Position numbers and translations under genes: made by a program. The notes beneath the pieces are model-generated. The model had not been told where the DNA came from. It worked only from the letters and a program-made list of their open reading frames with translations, and searched no databases. From NCBI GenBank assembly GCA_964543195.1, contig CAZIXF010000005.1, positions 59,215 to 123,214 on the forward strand: 64,000 nt of DNA, in the 5' to 3' direction. Source of the stretch: JAGTVG01 sp964543195 (GTDB taxonomy: Bacteria; Bacteroidota; Bacteroidia; Cytophagales; Cyclobacteriaceae). Shown here one piece after another: positions 58,796 through 64,000 of this stretch; the first letter of the stretch is position 1, and the number at the start of each line of letters is the position of its first letter.

Positions 58796-60271
58796 TCAGG
58801 CCTCACATAATTTCTTAACTGCCGTTTTAATACCGGACCGTTTCAATTCCCGGAGCATGGACACAAATATGTTCTTAAAGTATTGATTATCAGAAAGATG
58901 ACCAAATATCGACCTTAATTCTATAAAATATCCCGGTTCTTTGTTTTCGGAAACCCCGGCCCTTTCAATCAGCACCTCTTCCATTATGTCGTTTACCTGG
59001 TAATTATGGCCGGATGTACCGGCCAAACCAAGATAACGGCACCATGCGGCCACCACGAATGTGCCGAATTTAATCGACCCTCCCCTTTCGAATTGTTCCC
59101 GGATCGTGGGGAGAAGAAATTTGGGGATCTTTGCCGAGCTTTCACTGCATATCCTTGATAAACTATCCCTCATGTGTGTGTTGCCAAATCGCTTTAACAG
59201 TTGCTTTTTATATTCCTCTATATCAATGCCTTTTATTCTTCCAAGCACCGGCGTAACTTCCTCATCCATAAACTTCTGCAGTAACCACCGGTAAACAGGA
59301 TCGTTGACCACCTCGTCAATATAATCATAACCGGCAAGGGTGCCTGTCATCCCAAGCAATGTATGTCCTGCATTTAACAGTCTGATTTTCATTTTCTCAT
59401 AAGGCTCCACCTCATCTACAAATTGAACTTTTGTCCGCTCCCATTCCGGTCTTCCTTCCACAAAATGGTCTTCAATTACCCATTGTGAAAAAGGTTCGCA
59501 CACTACCGGCCAGTCATCCCTGTAACCGAATGCATCCGTTAAAGCTTCAATGTCCCCTTGTGTAGTGGCCGGTGTGATCCTGTCTACCATGCTGTTAGGA
59601 AATGAAACGTTTGCTTGAATCCATTGGCTAAGACGGGGATCATATTTTTCAATAAAGGCAAGGAACATTTTTCTGCATGTATCCCCGTTTTTCAGGATAT
59701 TATCGCAGGAAAGTATAGTTAAACCAGGGTTACCATGTTTTTTACGCCGGGAAAGAGCCCTTGCAAGGTATCCGAATACAGTTATTGGTGTATGGGATTC
59801 ATCCAGATCATGTTGAATGGCGGGATCTGAAAAATCGAAACTGCCGGTGGAATCATCCATATTGTATCCGCCTTCGGTTATGGTAAGGGATATGATTTTT
59901 ACTTCGGGATCTGCAAGCTGTTCAATGGCTTTCTCCGGATCTTCAGGTGCAAAAATATAGTCGATAATCGACCCTATGATCCTGGTTTTAAGGTTCCCGT
60001 TTTCTTCCCGGATCATGAGCGTATACAGATAATCCTGATTTTTTAATATCTCATACATTTTGGAATCCCTGTCAAGAAGGCCTATCCCGCAAATTCCCCA
60101 ATTATCAGTTTTTCGATGAAGTATCCGGTCGATATACCAGGCCTGGTGCGCCCTGTGAAAATTGCCTACCCCGATGTGGACAATACCCGTGTTTATGTCG
60201 GCCCTGTTATACCGTGGAATTCCCACTACGGCCGGAAGAGACCCGAGATTATCAGCATTTAAAACCAACAT
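58796..60271 (-). CDS. Mannitol dehydrogenase-family protein (long-chain polyol dehydrogenase)
   Basis: The 491-residue cytosolic enzyme has IVHIGVGNFHRAHQAWY (Rossmann start), SLTITEGGYNMD, PNSMVDRITPATT, and the catalytic signature K-x5-N-x2-H in KIRLLNAGHTLLG. These define the polyol-specific long-chain dehydrogenase family, which includes mannitol 2-dehydrogenase, fructuronate and tagaturonate reductases. Length and sequence are nearest to mannitol 2-dehydrogenase (oxidation to fructose). It belongs to the ABC importer operon; a TATTTTTG element 33 bases upstream may also start transcription here. Confidence 0.88.
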   Translation of the reverse strand: MLVLNADNLGSLPAVVGIPRYNRADINTGIVHIGVGNFHRAHQAWYIDRILHRKTDNWGICGIGLLDRDSKMYEILKNQDYLYTLMIREENGNLKTRIIGSIIDYIFAPEDPEKAIEQLADPEVKIISLTITEGGYNMDDSTGSFDFSDPAIQHDLDESHTPITVFGYLARALSRRKKHGNPGLTILSCDNILKNGDTCRKMFLAFIEKYDPRLSQWIQANVSFPNSMVDRITPATTQGDIEALTDAFGYRDDWPVVCEPFSQWVIEDHFVEGRPEWERTKVQFVDEVEPYEKMKIRLLNAGHTLLGMTGTLAGYDYIDEVVNDPVYRWLLQKFMDEEVTPVLGRIKGIDIEEYKKQLLKRFGNTHMRDSLSRICSESSAKIPKFLLPTIREQFERGGSIKFGTFVVAAWCRYLGLAGTSGHNYQVNDIMEEVLIERAGVSENKEPGYFIELRSIFGHLSDNQYFKNIFVSMLRELKRSGIKTAVKKLCEA

Positions 60272-60304
60272 TTGTTAAAAAATAATAGTTTAATGAAATA
60301 AAAA

Positions 60305-60312
60305 CAAAAATA
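60305..60312 (-). promoter_or_regulatory. Putative internal -7 promoter element (TATTTTTG) of the mannitol-type dehydrogenase
   Basis: The minus strand reads TATTTTTG, an exact TAnnTTTG match 34 bases upstream of the ATG at 60271. It lies inside the ABC-dehydrogenase operon, so it would allow dehydrogenase expression without the transporter. No -33 TTTG is visible. Confidence 0.4.
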
Positions 60313-60340
60313 AATACAATATTAGTAATTTAAACATTAT

Positions 60341-61282
60341 TTATTGCTTAAATCGCTGCATGAGCACAGCCAGGATAATGATCAGTCCTTTAATAACCTG
60401 TTGTGAATAGGCGGGAATGGTCATCAGGTTCATGATATTGCCGATCATTCCCAGGATAAATACGCCCAGCAGGGTATTCACGGCCGATCCCTTCCCTCCC
60501 ATTAAACTAGCACCGCCAATAACCACAGCAGCGATCACATCCAGTTCCATGGCTACCCCGGTAACCGGGGCACCAACGGAAGTTCTGGCAGTAAGTATTA
60601 TTCCGGCGATGGCTGATAAAGCGCCGCTCACAGCATATACGCTGAACTTATAAAGACGAAACTTAATTCCGGACAATCGAACCGCTTCTTCATTACTTCC
60701 AATGGCGATCACGATCCGGCCAAATGCATTATATTTCAATAACACAGCGGTAACTAAAAATACAAAAAACAGGATAAAAGCCGGATTCGGGATACCGAAA
60801 AGGCTTCCGCTTCCAAATTCGGTTAAAAATACAGCACTTTCATCCACAATAACCGGTGCGCCTTTTGAAAAGATAAATCCGAGCCCCCTGACGATCGACA
60901 TCATAGCCAGGGTGGCTATAAAAGGTGCCATTTTATGGTAAGATACCAGGTATCCCGAGATACTTCCGGTCAGAATTCCACATCCAAGTGCTGCCAATAT
61001 GGCGAGTGGAAGAGGCATCCAATAGGTGAACAAGGCACATAACACGCCAATCATGGCCACAATAGAACCTACAGACAGATCTATCCCGCCCGTGAGAATT
61101 ACCAGTAACATGCCCATACTTATAATTCCGACGGGAGTTACCTGTCTGATCAGATTAAACAGGTTATTTGGGGTAAAAAATGCTTCCGAGGCGAAAGCTG
61201 AAATAATCAGCATGACCAGGAAGATAAAGGCTGTATTATATTCAATCAGGAAATACCAGATCTTTTTTAAGTTCTTATTCAT
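60341..61282 (-). CDS. Ribose-type sugar ABC transporter permease
   Basis: The 313-residue integral membrane protein has about 8-9 helices, with the family motif ILTGGIDLSVGSIVAMIGV and the RbsC-like loop IGSNEEAVRLSGIKFRLYKFSVYAVSGALSAIAG. The AVVIGGASLMGGKGSAVNTLLGVF stretch near the end is diagnostic for BPD_transp_2 sugar permeases. It works with the ATPase gene 72 bases upstream and the binding protein, probably as a homodimer. Substrate specificity is not set by this subunit. Confidence 0.9.
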   Translation of the reverse strand: MNKNLKKIWYFLIEYNTAFIFLVMLIISAFASEAFFTPNNLFNLIRQVTPVGIISMGMLLVILTGGIDLSVGSIVAMIGVLCALFTYWMPLPLAILAALGCGILTGSISGYLVSYHKMAPFIATLAMMSIVRGLGFIFSKGAPVIVDESAVFLTEFGSGSLFGIPNPAFILFFVFLVTAVLLKYNAFGRIVIAIGSNEEAVRLSGIKFRLYKFSVYAVSGALSAIAGIILTARTSVGAPVTGVAMELDVIAAVVIGGASLMGGKGSAVNTLLGVFILGMIGNIMNLMTIPAYSQQVIKGLIIILAVLMQRFKQ

Positions 61283-61354
61283 TTTGTCTGATATTTAATT
61301 AGAAAGGTTCAGTTTTTTTCCACTTTTAAATTCATCTGAAAATACGGTTTTCAT

Positions 61355-62839
61355 TTAGGCTCCAATAGATAAACGCAGGATATCCTCCTCTGAAAAATCC
61401 TGTCTGTTCAGTTCTCCTTGGATCTTACCTCTTCTCATTACCACTATCCTGTCACAAATACCCATTAATTCTGCCGTTTCGGAAGAAACTACAATCACAG
61501 CTACACCATGTTCAGTCAGTTCATTTATTAATTTATAGATTTCGATCTTGGCGCCCACATCAATTCCCCGGGTGGGTTCATCAATGATCATTACACTGCA
61601 ATCCCTGCTTATCCATTTCGCCAGGGACATTTTCTGTTGATTCCCACCACTCAGCGTAGCCGCTTTAATGTCCTCATCCCGGGTTTTAATGGATAATTTC
61701 TTGATCATATTCCTGGACCGTGCACGCTCCTTCTTTTCATTTATGAATCCCAGTTTATCTGTGATATCCCTGTAGTCGGCCAGACTTATATTCTGGCGTA
61801 CAGACAGGGAAAGGATTATACCCTGCTGTTTCCTGTCCTCCGGTACCATACCTATACCTGCCCTTTTAGCCCTGTGTGGCGACCATCTTACGACAGGATC
61901 GCCATTAAACAGAATATGCCCCCTGCTAATCTTTTCAACTCCGAATATTGCCCTGACCGTTTCCGACCGTCCGCTTCCGACGAGCCCTGCCAGGCCCAGC
62001 ACTTCACCCTTTTTTACTGAAAATGATATATCCTGTAACTTGTCGTTCAGGTGAACGCCTACCAATCTGATTATTTCCCTGCCTGTAGTGACATTCCTTT
62101 CCGGGAACATTGTTTCCAGTTTCCTGCCGAGCATGAGTTTTATGATGGATTCCCTGTCCGTGCCGGAAACCGCCAAACTTTCACTTGATTTTCCATCTTT
62201 CAGGACACTTGCCCTGTCAGCTAACTGGAAAATTTCGCTCAGATGATGAGAGATATAGATAATGGATACACCTTCATTTTTCAACCGCTTCAGTGTCTCA
62301 AACAGTTTTTTGATTTCCTGCGGACCCAGCACGGCTGAAGGTTCATCAAGGATCAATATCCGGGTGTTTTCAGAAAGGGCTTTTACGATCTCAACGATCT
62401 GCTGATGTGCTATGCTCAATTTTTCTACCTTTATGGAGGGATCAATACTAAAACCAAGGCTGTTGATCAGATTTTCAGCCTTTTTTTTCATTTTTTTCCA
62501 TTGCAACCAGATCCGGCCATAACCATTCAGTTGACTCAAAAAGATATTTTCAGCAACCGATAGATCGGGAACAAGGGAGAATTCCTGGTATATGATACCA
62601 ATACCCAGTTTTTTGCTGTCGGAGGTATCATTTATCTGTACCTCGGTGCCATCAATTGATATTTTTCCTGAATCCTTTGCACAGGCTCCTGAAAGGATTT
62701 TCATCAACGTGGATTTTCCGGCTCCATTTTCACCGACAAGGGCATGAATTTCACCGGAATGGATTTTAAGTGTTACATTTTGCAGTGCTGCAATACCACC
62801 AAACGACTTGGAAATATTCTTTAATTCAACCCTGTACAT
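61355..62839 (-). CDS. Ribose-type sugar ABC transporter ATP-binding protein (two NBDs)
   Basis: The 494-residue protein has two nucleotide-binding domains. The first has Walker A GENGAGKSTLMKIL and Walker B ILILDEPSAVLG, with IISYISHHLSE-type H-loop (YISHH). The second has a degenerate Walker A GLVGSGRSETVRAIFG, signature LSGGNQQKMSLAKW and MIIDEPTRGIDVG. This asymmetry is the hallmark of RbsA/MglA-type ATPases. It starts 3 bases after the stop of the binding-protein gene. Confidence 0.92.
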   Translation of the reverse strand: MYRVELKNISKSFGGIAALQNVTLKIHSGEIHALVGENGAGKSTLMKILSGACAKDSGKISIDGTEVQINDTSDSKKLGIGIIYQEFSLVPDLSVAENIFLSQLNGYGRIWLQWKKMKKKAENLINSLGFSIDPSIKVEKLSIAHQQIVEIVKALSENTRILILDEPSAVLGPQEIKKLFETLKRLKNEGVSIIYISHHLSEIFQLADRASVLKDGKSSESLAVSGTDRESIIKLMLGRKLETMFPERNVTTGREIIRLVGVHLNDKLQDISFSVKKGEVLGLAGLVGSGRSETVRAIFGVEKISRGHILFNGDPVVRWSPHRAKRAGIGMVPEDRKQQGIILSLSVRQNISLADYRDITDKLGFINEKKERARSRNMIKKLSIKTRDEDIKAATLSGGNQQKMSLAKWISRDCSVMIIDEPTRGIDVGAKIEIYKLINELTEHGVAVIVVSSETAELMGICDRIVVMRRGKIQGELNRQDFSEEDILRLSIGA

Positions 62840-62842
62840 ATC

Positions 62843-63931
62843 CTAAAATAAAGCCTGAGGGTCATAATATTCATCTACATTTTCTTTTGTAATCAATACC
62901 GGTGGTGTATGAATTATCTTTTCAAGTTGTTCACCATTGAGGTATTTCACTACGGACTCTATCACCAGCCTGGCCAGTTCTTTTGGACTGTTTAATGCGG
63001 TTGCATTGAATTTACCTTCTTTTATCAATTCAAACGCTTCTTTCTGACCATCAAACCCCACGATCATTATATTCCCTGACCGTTCCGATTCCTGAATAGT
63101 CTTCAGTGCGCCTATTCCCATTGCATCATTTTCAGCTACCAGGAGATCTACATCCGGATAAGTGACCAGTATATCTTCCATCGCTTCCAGACCGCCCAGT
63201 AATGTCCAGTTACCCCATCCCTGGAAAACGATATTCAGATCGGCATTTCCTCCGGTAAGGAGCTGTGTTTCAACAAACCCCCGTACAAAACCCAGCCTTT
63301 TTTCCTTTCCAACTGGATTTCCCGGACTCCCGCTGATCAGTGCCACTTTGATTTCCGGATCATCCAGATTATTGACCACCCACTCCCCTATTAATTCCCC
63401 GTTACCTTCATTCGAAGCCTGAACACTTGTTATATAACGGGCCGATTGTCCGATCTGGCTGTCTACTATGAATACGGGAACCCCTGAAGCCTCAGCTGCA
63501 TTTACTGCAGGAACAAGCGCCATATGGTCGAGCGGATTCAGTATGAGCACATCGAGACCCGAGGAGATGAGATCTTCCATCGATGTGATCTGCTTTATGA
63601 TGTCATCCTGTCCATCTGCCATCACAAAGTTCATCTTATATTCCTGTGCATATTCACGAATAAACCGGGATAAGACCACGTAAAAAGGGGCGTTAAGTGA
63701 TGGCGAGGAATAGCCGATTTTAATATGTGAGAAGTCAGCGTCACCTTGCAGGATTTCTTCATCATCGCGGTTGTTGTCTGTTTCTTCCGGTTGGTGTTCA
63801 TTCCGGCAGGCATTAAGTTGAAGAACCAATACCAGGAATATAGCAAACCTGCAGTAACTGAATACGAGCTGGTCACCATACCTGTTCAAAATCTCAAATG
63901 ATTTATATTTTGTTATCAGCCTTTTCCACAT
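62843..63931 (-). CDS. Ribose-type sugar/polyol-binding lipoprotein
   Basis: First gene of the minus-strand operon. The 362-residue protein has a long N-terminus before a hydrophobic stretch with a lipobox (LNAC, Cys42), an acidic linker (EETDNNRDDEEI), then a type I periplasmic-binding fold. Landmarks are IGYSSPSLNAPFYVVLS, DVLILNPLDH, VPVFIVDSQIG, LISGSPGNPVGKEKRLGF and DLLVAENDAMGIGALKTI with IVGFDGQKEAFE. It is the substrate determinant of the importer. The linked mannitol- and sorbitol-type dehydrogenases suggest a hexitol. The 41 residues before the lipobox Cys are unusually long, so the real start may be downstream at a non-ATG codon. Confidence 0.88.
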   Translation of the reverse strand: MWKRLITKYKSFEILNRYGDQLVFSYCRFAIFLVLVLQLNACRNEHQPEETDNNRDDEEILQGDADFSHIKIGYSSPSLNAPFYVVLSRFIREYAQEYKMNFVMADGQDDIIKQITSMEDLISSGLDVLILNPLDHMALVPAVNAAEASGVPVFIVDSQIGQSARYITSVQASNEGNGELIGEWVVNNLDDPEIKVALISGSPGNPVGKEKRLGFVRGFVETQLLTGGNADLNIVFQGWGNWTLLGGLEAMEDILVTYPDVDLLVAENDAMGIGALKTIQESERSGNIMIVGFDGQKEAFELIKEGKFNATALNSPKELARLVIESVVKYLNGEQLEKIIHTPPVLITKENVDEYYDPQALF

Positions 63932-64000
63932 AAAAAAATCAGTAATGTCCGACTAAAATTAAGGAAATAAGGGGCTACTCCCCGAAAGTTTCACCCCCAT

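Overview
This 64-kb window comes from a member of the Bacteroidota, probably a metagenome-derived or draft scaffold because it holds a run of exactly 100 N at 32934-33033. The evidence for the phylum is a SusC/SusD pair with satellite lipoproteins, many short exported lipoproteins, Tat-exported sugar enzymes, a bVLRF1-type release factor, and -7 elements of the form TAnnTTTG just upstream of several genes. I cannot fix the order or family. No tRNA, rRNA, CRISPR array, insertion sequence or phage gene was found.

Layout. 1-3900: end of an outer-membrane barrel gene, a small MscS channel, a glutaredoxin-like lipoprotein, a Tat-exported DUF362 protein, an exported O-methyltransferase and a 59-residue membrane protein. 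4088-7022: the two-gene 2-oxoacid:ferredoxin oxidoreductase operon (korA-korB). 7429-15631: a nutrient import locus (SusC, SusD, an HExxH zinc lipoprotein, a DUF4302 lipoprotein) facing a PKD lipoprotein. 15853-22972: a Ca2+-type P-ATPase, EcsC-like protein, archaeal-type phosphoglycerate mutase, SpoIIAA-like protein and an exported esterase. 23197-26749: a four-gene Mla/Pqi-like lipid transport operon with a STAS-permease fusion. 26842-32708: an SDR, a Tat-exported sugar isomerase-like protein, and a segment bounded by two cold-shock genes that contains a 601-residue protein I cannot assign. 33188-39895: a large BNR/sortilin-like exported protein, the bVLRF1 ribosome-rescue factor, dinB, a truncated deacetylase and a SPOR-like lipoprotein. 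40205-46461: hflK-hflC, a decayed 3D-domain gene, an FKBP isomerase, DUF2459 and a CPA2 antiporter.

47352-63931 is rich in sugar and polyol catabolism. It has a Tat-exported enolase-superfamily dehydratase, a clearly broken molybdenum hydroxylase (deletion, frameshift and nonsense codon), and L-fuconate dehydratase followed by an SDR and an FAH-family hydrolase, matching the last three steps of the non-phosphorylating L-fucose pathway. After mgtE and a flavoprotein disulfide reductase comes a minus-strand operon encoding a ribose-type ABC importer with a mannitol-type and a sorbitol-type dehydrogenase, which together would import a polyol and oxidise it to a ketose.

The best candidates for something little described are the 601-residue GGH/GGVGT protein (29038-30843), the exported methyltransferase, the covarying 47-bp tandem palindromes (54044-54137), and the pseudogenes hidden in apparently ordinary stretches (42271-42471 and 48704-50695).
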